Origin: Iodidimonas nitroreducens
Lineage (GTDB): Bacteria > Pseudomonadota > Alphaproteobacteria > Sphingomonadales > Rhodothalassiaceae
DNA: 64,000 nucleotides
Direction: 5' to 3' (one strand)
Assembly (NCBI RefSeq): GCF_008579165.1
Contig: NZ_BKCN01000005.1
Within the stretch, counting starts at the first letter, position 1. Each line of letters begins with the position of its first letter. Shown here piece after piece: positions 15,535-24,865 of the stretch. A model generated the notes under the pieces. The model was not told the DNA's origin and ran no database searches. It saw only the letters and a list, made by a program, of their open reading frames with translations. A program made the position numbers and the translations under genes.

Positions 15535-17637
15535 ATGAGCACGCCATCCACGAAAGAGCCAGTCCACGGCAAAAATGCGAGCATTGGGCTGGATGATACC
15601 CGCGCCAGAATTTCAGATGTCGATCAAAAGCTGCTGGAGCTTTTGGCCACCCGGCGCGGTTTAAGCCTCAAAGTCGCCGAAACCAAACAGCAAAGCGGCC
15701 AACCGGTGCGCGATACATCCCAGGAACGCAAAAGCCTTGTGTCGATGATCCGCCGGGGCCGTGATCTGGGGCTTGATGCGCATCTGGTAACAAAATTGTT
15801 TCAGGGCATTATCGAGGATTCGGTTTTGTTGCAGCAGGCGAGCCTGCATGCCCGGGAAAATGCCGAGGATGGCAGCAAGCTCAAGCGGGTGGCGTTTCTT
15901 GGCGGGGCGGGGTCTTATAGTCAGGCGGCGTGCCAGAAATATTTTGCTCGGCGGGCAGGTAAGATCGTGGAACTGGGCTGCGATACTTTTGATGGCGTTT
16001 TCAAAAAGGCCGAAAGCGGCGAGGCGGATTATGCCGTTCTGCCCATCGAAAATTCCACATCAGGCAGCATCAATGATGTGTATGATCTGTTGCAGCACAC
16101 CGGTCTTTCCATCGTGGGTGAGGTGACGCACAAGATCGAGCATTGCCTGCTCGCCGCCGATCCCGATCAGAAGATCGAGCAGATCAAAGCCCTTTATGTG
16201 CATCCGCAGGTGCATGCCCAATGCAGCCATTTCCTCGCCCGTCTTGGCGATGTGGAAATCGTTTATTGCGAAAGCACATCCCACGCCATGGAGCGGGTGG
16301 CGGATGCCGGCCCTGAAGCGGCGGCCATTGGCTCGCGTGAAGCCGGGGCGCTATGGGGTTTATATGACATTAAAAGCGATCTGGCCAATCAGCGCCAGAA
16401 TCACACCCGCTTCATCATTGTGGCGCGCACCCCTGCCATTGTACCCGAAAGCGTGCCCGCCAAAACCACGCTGGTGCTTTCGGTGGATCAAAAGCCCGGG
16501 GCCTTGGTGGATGCCCTGTTGGTCTTCCGCAATCATGGGATCAATATGCTCAAGCTCGAATCCCGTCCCCTCCATGGCAATCCATGGGAAGAGCTTTTCT
16601 ATATCGACCTTCTGGGTAATGCCCGCGATAGCGAGGTCCGCGCTGCCCTCGATGATCTGGCCCGGCGCACGCGCTTTTTGAAAGTGCTCGGCTGCTATCC
16701 CTCCGAAGATGTGGCCCCCACCGAAATATCGCCCGATCAATTGCGCCATGATGTGCAGGCGGTGGATCTGGCAGCGGGGAAAGCCGCAAAAATCGCCACC
16801 AAAAAGGCCCCGGAAAAGGCTAAAGCCGATGCCGCCCCGGTGGCGGCTGCGCCCAAGGGCTGGAAGCTCGCCAGCCGTCAGCATAAGCCCGATGATACGG
16901 TCATCCATGTGGGATCGGCCAGCATCGGCAAAGGCTTCACGGTGATTGCCGGGCCGTGCTCGGTGGAATCGGCAGAGCAGGTGATGGCCTGTGCCGAACA
17001 TGTGCGGGCGAATGGGGCCACACTTTTACGCGGCGGCTGTTTCAAGCCCCGCACCAATCCCTATAGCTTTCAGGGCATGGGCTTTGAAGGGCTCGATCTT
17101 TTGAAACAGGCGGGGGATCGCCATGGCCTGCCGATTGTAACGGAAGTGCTGTCCACCGATCAGGTGCTCGAGGTTGCCAAACACTCCGATATCTTGCAGA
17201 TCGGGGCGCGCAATATGCAGAATTTCCCGCTGTTGAAACTGGTGGGGCGGACCCATCGCCCGGTGCTTTTGAAGCGCGGCATGATGGCCTCCCTCGATGA
17301 ATTATTGCAGGCGGCGGAATATATTCTGTCGGAAGGCAATCAGCAGGTGATTTTGTGTGAACGGGGCATCCGCACCTTCGAGCCGGCGACCCGCAATACC
17401 CTCGATCTGTCTGCGGTGCCTTTGCTCAAGCAAATGAGCCATCTGCCGGTGATCGTTGATCCCAGCCATGCGGTGGGGCGGCGTGATATGGTGATCCCCA
17501 TGGCGCGGGCGGCCAAAGCCGTGGGCGCGGATGGCCTGATCGTGGAATTCCATCCCAAGCCGGAAGAAGCCTTGTCGGATGGCCCGCAGGCACTCACCTT
17601 CCCGATGTTTGAACAGATGATGGAAGAACTGGCCTGA
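15535..17637 (+). CDS. pheA: trifunctional chorismate mutase / prephenate dehydratase / DAHP synthase fusion
   Basis: A 700-residue protein with four domains in order: AroQ chorismate mutase (about 21-105), prephenate dehydratase (about 117-297, with PIENSTSGSIND and NHTRF), a regulatory ACT domain (about 310-390, with both Phe-binding motifs GALV at 322-325 and ESRP at 342-345), an Ala/Lys-rich linker (about 395-450), and a type-I beta DAHP synthase (about 455-700, with AGPCSVES, GGCFKPRTNPYSFQG, QIGARNMQNF and DPSHAVG). It would catalyse the first step of the shikimate pathway and the two steps from chorismate to phenylpyruvate. The CM-PDT-ACT part alone is the E. coli-type P-protein; the DAHP synthase tail is the unusual addition. 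The upstream attenuator and intact ACT motifs predict control by phenylalanine in synthesis and activity. No frameshift is present, so the fusion is not an assembly artefact of frame. Confidence 0.95.
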   Translation: MSTPSTKEPVHGKNASIGLDDTRARISDVDQKLLELLATRRGLSLKVAETKQQSGQPVRDTSQERKSLVSMIRRGRDLGLDAHLVTKLFQGIIEDSVLLQQASLHARENAEDGSKLKRVAFLGGAGSYSQAACQKYFARRAGKIVELGCDTFDGVFKKAESGEADYAVLPIENSTSGSINDVYDLLQHTGLSIVGEVTHKIEHCLLAADPDQKIEQIKALYVHPQVHAQCSHFLARLGDVEIVYCESTSHAMERVADAGPEAAAIGSREAGALWGLYDIKSDLANQRQNHTRFIIVARTPAIVPESVPAKTTLVLSVDQKPGALVDALLVFRNHGINMLKLESRPLHGNPWEELFYIDLLGNARDSEVRAALDDLARRTRFLKVLGCYPSEDVAPTEISPDQLRHDVQAVDLAAGKAAKIATKKAPEKAKADAAPVAAAPKGWKLASRQHKPDDTVIHVGSASIGKGFTVIAGPCSVESAEQVMACAEHVRANGATLLRGGCFKPRTNPYSFQGMGFEGLDLLKQAGDRHGLPIVTEVLSTDQVLEVAKHSDILQIGARNMQNFPLLKLVGRTHRPVLLKRGMMASLDELLQAAEYILSEGNQQVILCERGIRTFEPATRNTLDLSAVPLLKQMSHLPVIVDPSHAVGRRDMVIPMARAAKAVGADGLIVEFHPKPEEALSDGPQALTFPMFEQMMEELA

Positions 17638-17667
17638 TCAGGGCCGGGGCAGATTGATCACAGATAA

Positions 17668-17704
17668 AAACCGGCCGGTGCGCCTTGCGCCGACCGGTTT
17701 TTTT
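17668..17704 (+). terminator. Rho-independent terminator after the fusion gene
   Basis: AAACCGGCCGGTGCG pairs with CGCCGACCGGTTT around a short CCTTG-type loop (one mismatch and a G-U pair), followed by a run of seven T. It ends the phenylalanine transcript 30 bases after the stop codon. Confidence 0.85.
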
Positions 17705-17809
17705 GCGGGGGGATGGAATTATAGAAAAGGCTCCGGTTTTTGGCGGTGGCTTTCCCGGCGGGCAGGGCCGATAATGGGGACAGTCACATGGCTTTGAGGA
17801 TCGCATATC

Positions 17810-19027
17810 ATGGATTTTGCCTATTCGCCCCGTTGCAAGGATATTCTCGCCCGCCTGCGCGCGTTCATGGATGCGCATTATTATCCGCGTGAAGCCGATA
17901 TGTTTGCCGAAGTGGCGAGCGGTGATCGCTGGCAGCCTTTGGCGATCATCGAAGAGCTGAAAGACAAGGCGAAGGCCGCAGGGCTGTGGAATTTATTCCT
18001 GCCCGAAAGCGATCAGGGGGCCGGTTTAACCAATCTCGATTATGCCCCTTTGGCCGAAGAAATGGGCCGCTCGTTCTTTGCATCCGAAGTGTTTAATTGC
18101 TCGGCGCCCGATACCGGCAATATGGAGGTGCTGACACGCTATGGCACGCCCGCCCAGCAGGAACGCTGGCTGAAGCCGCTTTTGGCTGGCGAAATCCGCT
18201 CCGCCTTTGCGATGACAGAACCCGATGTGGCTTCATCCGATGCCCGCAATATTCAATCCAGCATCCTGCGTGATGGCGATCATTATGTGATCAATGGCCG
18301 CAAATGGTGGACATCGGGTGCTGGCGATCCCCGCTGCAAAATATTGATCTTCATGGGTAAATCATCGCCTGATCACAGCGATCCCTATCGCCAGCAATCG
18401 ATGATTCTGGTGCCGATGGATGCGCCCGGCGTTGAGGTGAAGCGGATGCTGCCGGTTTTTGGCTATGATGATGCCCCCCATGGCCATGCGGAAATGACCT
18501 TCACCAATGTGCGGGTGCCCGCCGATCATATGCTTTTGGGTGAGGGCCGGGGCTTTGAAATCGCTCAGGGCCGTTTGGGACCGGGGCGGATTCATCATTG
18601 TATGCGGCTGATCGGTTTGGCAGAACGCGCGCTGGAAAAAATGTGCACCCGTCTTGCCGCCCGCGAAGCTTTTGGCAAGCCGGTTTTGCGCCAAAGCATC
18701 TGGTCGGAACGCATTGCCGATGCCCGCATCCGCATCGATAGCGCCCGGCTTTTGACCCTGAAAGCCGCCTGGATGATGGATGAGGTGGGCAATAAGCTGG
18801 CGAAAAAGGAAATCGCCATGATCAAGGTGGCCGCCCCCAATATGGCGTGCGAGGTGATCGATTGGGCGATCCAGGCCCATGGTGGCGGCGGGGTTTCGGA
18901 TGATTTCGGCCTTGCCTATGCCTATGCGCAGGCCCGCACCCTGCGCTTGGCCGATGGCCCTGATGAGGTGCATCGCAATCAGATCGCCAAGCTTGAAGCG
19001 GTGCAGCACACCGGGGCCAATCGCTGA
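17810..19027 (+). CDS. acyl-CoA dehydrogenase (ACAD10/11-like)
   Basis: A 405-residue FAD-dependent acyl-CoA dehydrogenase. FAD and substrate motifs are visible: AFAMTEPDVASSDARNI, VINGRKWWTSGAGDP, then GPGRIHHCMRLIGLAERALE and, near the end, QAHGGGGVSDDFGLAYAYA and RLADGPDEVHRNQIAKLE. The DGPDEVH block and the relaxed N-terminus resemble the ACAD10/11 group, which handles branched or 4-hydroxy fatty acyl-CoAs. It stands alone between the phe terminator and the mla operon. The exact chain specificity cannot be read from the sequence. Confidence 0.92.
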   Translation: MDFAYSPRCKDILARLRAFMDAHYYPREADMFAEVASGDRWQPLAIIEELKDKAKAAGLWNLFLPESDQGAGLTNLDYAPLAEEMGRSFFASEVFNCSAPDTGNMEVLTRYGTPAQQERWLKPLLAGEIRSAFAMTEPDVASSDARNIQSSILRDGDHYVINGRKWWTSGAGDPRCKILIFMGKSSPDHSDPYRQQSMILVPMDAPGVEVKRMLPVFGYDDAPHGHAEMTFTNVRVPADHMLLGEGRGFEIAQGRLGPGRIHHCMRLIGLAERALEKMCTRLAAREAFGKPVLRQSIWSERIADARIRIDSARLLTLKAAWMMDEVGNKLAKKEIAMIKVAAPNMACEVIDWAIQAHGGGGVSDDFGLAYAYAQARTLRLADGPDEVHRNQIAKLEAVQHTGANR

Positions 19028-19124
19028 TCGGCGGATGAAGGAATGATGCGGCGGGCAACTGCTGCATTGGAAATATCGGCTGGGCGCGCTAAGCTCGTTT
19101 CATGGCACCGAAAATGGATAAACC

Positions 19125-20312
19125 GTGAGTTCCATGGACAGAGTTGCGCCCAGCGCTGAAAATCAGGATCATGATCGTCTCAGTGCTGATCGTCCCGGCC
19201 TTGATCTGGATGGGCGGGGCGATGTTTTGCGCCTTGTGGCCTGTGGGCGTTGGGTGATTGCGCAGGCCAATGCATTGGAAGAGATCGTTGCCGGTGTGAA
19301 ACCGATGACCCAAAGCAAGGCGGAGATCGACCTCACGGCTTTGACCGGGCTCGATACGGTGGGGGCGTGGCTTTTATATCGCCTGCAAACCCAATTGGAG
19401 AAAGATGAGATCACCGTTGATTTCCGCTTTCGGGATGAGCGCCAGAAACGGATCCTTGCCCAGATCATCAAAAGCAATGTGGCGTGCGATATCGAACCCC
19501 CCGAAGAGCCGGGTCTGCTCAAATTAATCGAGGAAATCGGGCTGGCTACGGTGTCATTGGTGACCAATTTTGGCGCTTTGCTGTCGTTTCTGGGCAATGT
19601 TTTTGCCCGCATTCTCGATTCCATCCTCAATCCCTCGCGCATTCGGCTCAATCCGCTGGTTCATCAGATGGAGGTGGTGGGCCTGAGATCCCTGCCCATT
19701 GTGGGGCTGATTTCCTTCCTCATCGGGGCGGTGATCGTTAATCAGGGCGCGGTGCAATTGCGACAATTCGGGGCTGAAATTCTGGTTGTGGATATGGTCA
19801 GCATCGGGGTCTTGCGGGAATTGGGGGTTCTGCTCACCTCGATCATCGTTGCCGGGCGTTCGGGCAGTGCCTTTGCCGCGCAGATCGGATCGATGGTCAT
19901 GCGCGAAGAAGTGGCGGCCCTCAAAACCTTAGGGATCAGCCCCATTGATGTGCTGGTTTTGCCGCGTTTCGTGGCCATGGCGCTGGTTTTGCCCCTGCTC
20001 ACCTTTTTTGCCGATGTGATGGGGCTTTTGGGCGGCGGGTTGATGGCCTGGGTGACTCTGGATATCGCGCCTTTTCAATTTCTCAACCGGATGGGCGATC
20101 TGTCTTTATTGAGCGAGCTTTATATCGGCCTCATCAAATCGGTGTTTTTTGCCGGAGTGATTTCGATCAGTGGCTGTTTTCAAGGGCTGAGCGCCAAGGG
20201 CACGGCGGAATCTTTGGGTCAAAATACCACAACGGCGGTGGTGGAATCGATTTTTCTGGTTATCGTGCTCGATGCCTTTTTTGCCATTTTCTTTACAACG
20301 ATCGGCTGGTGA
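19125..20312 (+). CDS. mlaE: MlaE-type lipid ABC transporter permease with N-terminal STAS-like domain
   Basis: A 395-residue permease. The first 125 residues resemble a STAS domain (IDLTALTGLDTVGAWLLYRL), which in other bacteria is the separate MlaB; the rest is MlaE, with RSLPIVGLISFLIGAVIVNQG, ELGVLLTSIIVAGRSGSAFAAQIGSM and the EEVAALKTLGI coupling region. With MlaF and MlaD it forms an inner-membrane complex moving phospholipids between the membranes. It is the first gene of a four-gene operon; the start is GTG 19125, with an alternative ATG at 19134. The STAS fusion is common in Alphaproteobacteria. Confidence 0.93.
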   Translation: MSSMDRVAPSAENQDHDRLSADRPGLDLDGRGDVLRLVACGRWVIAQANALEEIVAGVKPMTQSKAEIDLTALTGLDTVGAWLLYRLQTQLEKDEITVDFRFRDERQKRILAQIIKSNVACDIEPPEEPGLLKLIEEIGLATVSLVTNFGALLSFLGNVFARILDSILNPSRIRLNPLVHQMEVVGLRSLPIVGLISFLIGAVIVNQGAVQLRQFGAEILVVDMVSIGVLRELGVLLTSIIVAGRSGSAFAAQIGSMVMREEVAALKTLGISPIDVLVLPRFVAMALVLPLLTFFADVMGLLGGGLMAWVTLDIAPFQFLNRMGDLSLLSELYIGLIKSVFFAGVISISGCFQGLSAKGTAESLGQNTTTAVVESIFLVIVLDAFFAIFFTTIGW

Positions 20313-21124
20313 TGCCTGAGGACAAGAGCCTGAAATCCAATGAGAATGCGCCAGATGATGATCTGGTTGTTTCCGTGCGTGGCCTGCGCAATCAATTTGG
20401 CAGCCTTGTGGTCCATGATGGTCTGGATCTTGATCTCAGGCGCGGGGAAATTCTCGGCGTGGTGGGGGGATCGGGCACCGGCAAATCGGTTTTGCTGCAT
20501 TCGATCATCGGCCTGCATAAGCCCAATGCCGGAAAGATCAAGGTTTTTGGCCGGGATCAGGCGGGCCTGAGCCGACAGGAAATGAAGGAAGCGCGCGGGG
20601 AATGGGGCGTTTTGTTTCAGGAAGGGGCGCTGTTTTCATCCCTCACCGTGGCGCAGAATGTGCAGGTGCCCTTGCGCGAATATTTCGATCTTTCGCCCCG
20701 CCTGATGAAGGAAATCGCCGCCTATAAAATTGCCATGGTGGGGCTGGCGGCCCATGCCGGGCCGAAATATCCATCGGAAATATCAGGGGGCATGAAGCGC
20801 CGGGCGGGTTTGGCCCGGGCCCTGGCCCTTGATCCCGATCTGGTGTTTCTGGATGAACCCACCGCCGGGCTTGATCCCATCGGGGCTGCGGCTTTTGATG
20901 AAATGATCCTGTCTTTGCGCGATACTTTGGGGCTCACTGTTTTTTTGGTGACCCATGATCTCGATACCCTGTTCACAAGCTGTGACCGGATTGCCGTTCT
21001 TGCGGAAAAAAAGGTGATCGTCACCGGTACTGTGGATGAATTGCTTGCCTATGATCACCCTTGGGTGAAAGACTATTTCCATGGCCCCCGATCCCGCGCG
21101 GCGCAAAAAGCCCGTGGGCGCTGA
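20312..21124 (+). CDS. mlaF: MlaF-type lipid ABC transporter ATPase
   Basis: A 270-residue ATPase with Walker A GGSGTGKSV, signature EISGGMKRRAGLARAL (GGMKRR is typical of the Mla subgroup), Walker B DLVFLDEPTAGLD and the switch THD. It powers the MlaE permease. The start codon overlaps the mlaE stop (TGATG), which points to translational coupling; GTG 20309 is an alternative. mlaD follows after about 70 bases. Confidence 0.95.
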   Translation: MPEDKSLKSNENAPDDDLVVSVRGLRNQFGSLVVHDGLDLDLRRGEILGVVGGSGTGKSVLLHSIIGLHKPNAGKIKVFGRDQAGLSRQEMKEARGEWGVLFQEGALFSSLTVAQNVQVPLREYFDLSPRLMKEIAAYKIAMVGLAAHAGPKYPSEISGGMKRRAGLARALALDPDLVFLDEPTAGLDPIGAAAFDEMILSLRDTLGLTVFLVTHDLDTLFTSCDRIAVLAEKKVIVTGTVDELLAYDHPWVKDYFHGPRSRAAQKARGR

Positions 21125-21197
21125 ATTCGGGGCTCGTTTGTCGGCTTTTCCTGCTGCTTTGGCCGGCTTTGTTATCCGAGCTTGAAAGAGATATCTG

Positions 21198-22145
21198 ATG
21201 GAGACACGCGCACATCATCTGCTTATCGGCCTTTTCATGCTTTTGATGATCGCGGGGCTTTTTGCCTTTGTCATCTGGCTGGCCAAGGTTGATGTGGATC
21301 AGCAATATACCCGCTATGAAATTTTTTTCGAGGGTTCGGTCGCGGGCTTGAACGAAGGCAGCGCGGTGCGGCTGAATGGGGTTCCCGTGGGGTCGGTTCT
21401 GGATATTTCGATCCCCCGCGCTGATCCATCGAAAGTGCGGGTTTTGGTGCGGATCGAATCTGATGTGCCGATTTTGGATGGCAGTATGGCCCGCCTTGAA
21501 TTGCAGGGCTTTACCGGCATCGCCTTCGTGCAGATCAGCGGCGGTCAGGAAGGCGAGGATATCAAACCGCTGGAAGGCCGCGAACTGGCGGAAATCCCCT
21601 CGGAACGCTCGCCTATTCAGCAGGTTTTTGAAGAAGCGCCCAATCTGATCAATGAAGCCATTTTGGTGGTCAATAATATCAAGCAGCTTTTGGGGCCGGA
21701 TACCCAAATGCGGGTCGCCAATATCTTGCAAAATATCGAAATGCTGAGTGGCGAACTGGCCGCCCGGGCCGATGGAATCGATGCCGTTCTGGTGCGGGTG
21801 GATGAAGCTGTGCGTGATTTTCAACAAACCGCTCAGGCTTTTACCAGATTGGCCGAAACCACCGATGGCCTGATGCAAAATGAAGTGCGCGGCACCTTTG
21901 CAGACGCTGCGGAAATGGCCCGATCAGCAGATGCCCTGGCCGATGAACTGACGCTTTTAGTGGCCGATAATCGCGAGGGCGTTTCGCGCTTTGTGAATAC
22001 CGGCCTGCCCGAAGTGGCCCGGATGATCGGCGATCTGCGGCGGCTGACCATGCGGCTCAATATGGTGGTTCAGAAATTTGAAGATCGCCCGATCGAGGCG
22101 CTTTTTGGTGGGCAACAGCCCGAATATCGGGGGGATGAAAAATGA
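21198..22145 (+). CDS. mlaD: MlaD-type MCE-domain protein
   Basis: A 315-residue protein with one N-terminal membrane helix (about residues 8-28, LLIGLFMLLMIAGLFAFVIWL), an MCE domain (about 39-115, FEGSVAGLNEGSAVRLNGVPVG) and a long helical C-terminal part. The MCE domain forms the periplasmic lipid-binding ring of the Mla complex. The C-terminal helix is much longer than in E. coli MlaD, as in many alphaproteobacterial MCE proteins. The stop overlaps the next start (ATGA). Confidence 0.94.
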   Translation: METRAHHLLIGLFMLLMIAGLFAFVIWLAKVDVDQQYTRYEIFFEGSVAGLNEGSAVRLNGVPVGSVLDISIPRADPSKVRVLVRIESDVPILDGSMARLELQGFTGIAFVQISGGQEGEDIKPLEGRELAEIPSERSPIQQVFEEAPNLINEAILVVNNIKQLLGPDTQMRVANILQNIEMLSGELAARADGIDAVLVRVDEAVRDFQQTAQAFTRLAETTDGLMQNEVRGTFADAAEMARSADALADELTLLVADNREGVSRFVNTGLPEVARMIGDLRRLTMRLNMVVQKFEDRPIEALFGGQQPEYRGDEK

Positions 22146-22843
22146 TCATGGGCATTTTGGGCCATCATGAAAAAGATCTTGGCAAGCGCCATCGCCATGG
22201 GCTTTCATCGGCCAAGGGCCTTGCCCGGCTTTTCATGGGCCTTGGGATCATGGCGGGGCTTTCGGGCTGCGGCGGGCTGGTGAATTTAGGGCCAAGCGGG
22301 CCGCCTTTGGCGATTTACGGGCTGGACCCTTTGCCCCTTTTATCGGATGAACGGGGTGGAGTGCCGCTGATCTATATCGAAGAACCGCAGCTATCGGGGG
22401 CGCTGGATACGGTGCGCATTGCCATCAGCCGGGATAATCGCCGATTTGAATATCTGGCCGATGCCCGCTGGGAGGAGCGCACACCGCAATTATTGCAGCG
22501 TTATCTGGCGCGCTCCATCGATAATGGTCCGGCTTTGGATGCGGTGGGCAATTTCAATATCGATCTGCCGGTGGATTATCGGCTGCGAATGGATCTGCGC
22601 CGCTTCGATGCGCACAGGACATCCGATGGATTGACCATCGAAATCACGCTGCTGGCAAGCCTTGTGGATGCCTTGTCATCCGATCTTTTGGGCAGCCGCC
22701 ATTTCAAGGCGAGCCATCCGGCGGCATCAAACCAGCCCGATGATATCGTGGCGGCCTATAATGCCGCCCTTGATGAGATGACTAAAGACCTGTCTTCCTG
22801 GATCGCCGGCGCGGTGGAGACGGCGCGCGGGGCACCCGCCTGA
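22142..22843 (+). CDS. ABC-transport auxiliary lipoprotein (PqiC/LetC-like)
   Basis: A 233-residue protein with a long basic N-terminus, then a hydrophobic stretch ending in the lipobox LSGC (Cys near residue 43). The mature part (LAIYGLDPLP, IYIEEPQLSGALDTVRIAIS, YLADARWEERTPQLLQRYLARS) matches the ABC-type transport auxiliary lipoprotein family (PF03886). These proteins sit at the outer membrane and work with MCE systems. It ends the mla operon, and its last 62 bases overlap the convergent MFS gene. Confidence 0.85.
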   Translation: MIMGILGHHEKDLGKRHRHGLSSAKGLARLFMGLGIMAGLSGCGGLVNLGPSGPPLAIYGLDPLPLLSDERGGVPLIYIEEPQLSGALDTVRIAISRDNRRFEYLADARWEERTPQLLQRYLARSIDNGPALDAVGNFNIDLPVDYRLRMDLRRFDAHRTSDGLTIEITLLASLVDALSSDLLGSRHFKASHPAASNQPDDIVAAYNAALDEMTKDLSSWIAGAVETARGAPA

Positions 22844-24032
22844 TTTCGCGAATGGCCCATAAAACCCCCAATGAGGTAAAGCCCATGGCGGCGAAAAAGG
22901 GAGCTTTAGGGCCATAAAGCATCATCAGCCCGCCGCCTAATGTGGGGCCGATCACCCGGCCGATAGCCGAAAAGCCATTGGCCAGCCCCAAAGCCGCGCC
23001 CTGCACATGGGCGGCATTGCGCTGGGAGACCAAACTGTTCAAAACCGGGAAATAGAGGGTTAATCCTCCCATCATCAGGGGAAAGGCGATGAGCACGGCG
23101 ATCAGATGCTGGGGCAGGGTCAAAACCATGATGCAGCCAGTGATGCTGGCCGATAAGGCGATCATATAGGTGCGGATTTCGCCATAGCGGTCAGCCAGCC
23201 GGGCCACGACGAAGGCTTGGAGAAACGCCACCACAAGGCCCACGCTCATCATCAAAAAGCCCACCTGCCGTTCGTTCCAGCCCCATACCGCATTGGCCCA
23301 AAAGCCCGACATGGCAAAGATCATGCTTTGGGCCGCAGAGGCGATCACGAATTGCAGCATCAAAAGCCCCTTTTCCGGGCCGCGCAGAAAATCAAGAAAG
23401 CGGCGAGAGCGAATGATCTGCTCATCATCATGGCGGGAAGAATCCGGGCGGTTGGAATCAGCGTGGGCGGGATCATGCCGGGCGGAATCCGATGGCAGGC
23501 GGGTGAGGGCCAGGATGCTGGCGGTAAAGCTCAAAGCCGCGGCGGCAAAGGCGGATAATGCCAAAGCATCGGCTCCGGCAAAGCTCGCCACAAGGGCAGC
23601 AAGCCCCGGCCCTGCGGCAAAGCCAAGGCCGAAGCTGACGCCGATCATGCTCATGGCTTTGGTTCGGCCTTCATTGGGGGTGAGATCGGCCATCGCCGCC
23701 ATCACCACCCCCACATTTCCCGCCATTGCCCCGGATAAAGCGCGGGCGATAAACACCATGAGCAGGGAATGGGCCAGCCCTAAAACCACATAGGAAATCC
23801 CGGCCCCGAACAGGGTCATCATCAAGGCCCGCTTACGCCCGATACGATCAGAAAGCCGCCCCCATAAAGGACCACTTAAAGCCGCCATGCCCGCATAAAT
23901 GCCGAACAAAAGCCCGCCGGTCATCTCGCCGCCGCCAAAGGATTGCACGATAAAGGGCAGGATCGGCAGGATGATGCCAAAGCCCACCAGATCGATGAAC
24001 AGGCATAAAAGCAAAACAAAGGCCGGGCTCAT
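22782..24032 (-). CDS. MFS exporter of the TCR/Tet type
   Basis: A 416-residue, 12-helix drug:H+ antiporter-like carrier. The start LLLCLFIDLVGFGIILPILP and the loop GPLWGRLSDRIGRKRALMM (motif A) are typical of Tet-class efflux proteins. A hydrophilic His/Arg/Asp-rich loop (about residues 193-215) separates the two halves. I place the start at ATG 24032 because AAAGG lies just upstream; ATG 24047 is possible. The gene follows phaR on the same strand (gap about 70 bases). Substrate unknown; the sequence alone does not support a resistance claim. Confidence 0.82.
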   Translation of the reverse strand: MSPAFVLLLCLFIDLVGFGIILPILPFIVQSFGGGEMTGGLLFGIYAGMAALSGPLWGRLSDRIGRKRALMMTLFGAGISYVVLGLAHSLLMVFIARALSGAMAGNVGVVMAAMADLTPNEGRTKAMSMIGVSFGLGFAAGPGLAALVASFAGADALALSAFAAAALSFTASILALTRLPSDSARHDPAHADSNRPDSSRHDDEQIIRSRRFLDFLRGPEKGLLMLQFVIASAAQSMIFAMSGFWANAVWGWNERQVGFLMMSVGLVVAFLQAFVVARLADRYGEIRTYMIALSASITGCIMVLTLPQHLIAVLIAFPLMMGGLTLYFPVLNSLVSQRNAAHVQGAALGLANGFSAIGRVIGPTLGGGLMMLYGPKAPFFAAMGFTSLGVLWAIREIRRVPRAPSPPRRRSRKTGL

Positions 24033-24101
24033 AAAGCCTTTGACCATAAGGCCATCATGAAACGATCCGATGCCCTGCAAAAGGCCGCCTGGGCCATGGT
24101 T

Positions 24102-24716
24102 TTATTTCCTGCGCATATCATCGAGCTGTTTTTGCATCATGGCCAATTGCTGTTCCAGATGATCAATCTTGTTGTCTGCGGCGGATGTGGTTTTGCCTGA
24201 TTGCTCCTGACCGCCACTGGGCTCGCCGGTTTGGCTGCTCGACGTGCCCTGGCTTTCCGCAAAGGGATTAAACATCTTGAGGGCCTGCTCGAAAACGGCC
24301 ATGTTTTTGCGGGCGGCTTCATCCATGATCGACAGGGTTTGCACCGGATTGAGGCTGCCCTCAAAGGCCTGGCGGATGCGATCCTGATTTTGCGAAAAGC
24401 TTTCCATCGATGATTGCAGATAGCCCGGCACCATGGTTTGCAGGCGATCGCCATAAAAACCGATCAACTGGCGCAGAAAAGGAATGGGCAGCATTTCCTG
24501 GCCCCGGCTTTCCTGCTCGAAAATGATCTGGGTCAGCACGGATCGCGTGATATCATCGCCGGATTTGGCATCGCGCACAACGAAATCCCGGCCATCGCGC
24601 ACCAATTGCGCCAGATGATCAAGGGTGACGTAGCTTGATGTTTCGGTATTATAAAGACGACGATTGGCGTATTTCTTGATGATGACAAGATCGCTATCGG
24701 ATTTTTTTTGCGCCAT
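24102..24716 (-). CDS. phaR: PhaR, polyhydroxyalkanoate synthesis repressor
   Basis: A 204-residue regulator. The N-terminal block VIIKKYANRRLYNTETSSYV is the signature of PHB/PHA accumulation regulators, with the DNA-binding domain continuing through about residue 65; a PHB-binding middle region (about 70-120) and a coiled C-terminal tail (LEQQLAMMQKQLDDMRRK) follow. In the family it represses phasin and other PHA genes and is released by nascent PHA granules. ATG 24716 starts the conserved part. It is divergent from the PhaC-like gene, with about 190 bases between. Confidence 0.95.
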   Translation of the reverse strand: MAQKKSDSDLVIIKKYANRRLYNTETSSYVTLDHLAQLVRDGRDFVVRDAKSGDDITRSVLTQIIFEQESRGQEMLPIPFLRQLIGFYGDRLQTMVPGYLQSSMESFSQNQDRIRQAFEGSLNPVQTLSIMDEAARKNMAVFEQALKMFNPFAESQGTSSSQTGEPSGGQEQSGKTTSAADNKIDHLEQQLAMMQKQLDDMRRK

Positions 24717-24865
24717 GAAACTGCCTGTTATGGGGATGAATGAAAGACAAAAGCCCATTTTGGGCCTTTTCAATCGCTTGGCATTTCACAGATGCCACCC
24801 CATGATTTTGCAACGGAGCACCGCCCGATGGCAAGTGTTAATTTGATGCAGGTGCGAAGGCCATT

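Noticed and set aside
21021..21878. 285-codon minus-strand frame
   Set aside because: Antisense to mlaF and mlaD; no recognisable domain.
22782..24032. Acquired tetracycline-resistance gene
   Set aside because: The carrier belongs to a broad Tet-like MFS group, shows no mobile elements or composition shift around it, and has no regulator; a specific resistance role is not supported.
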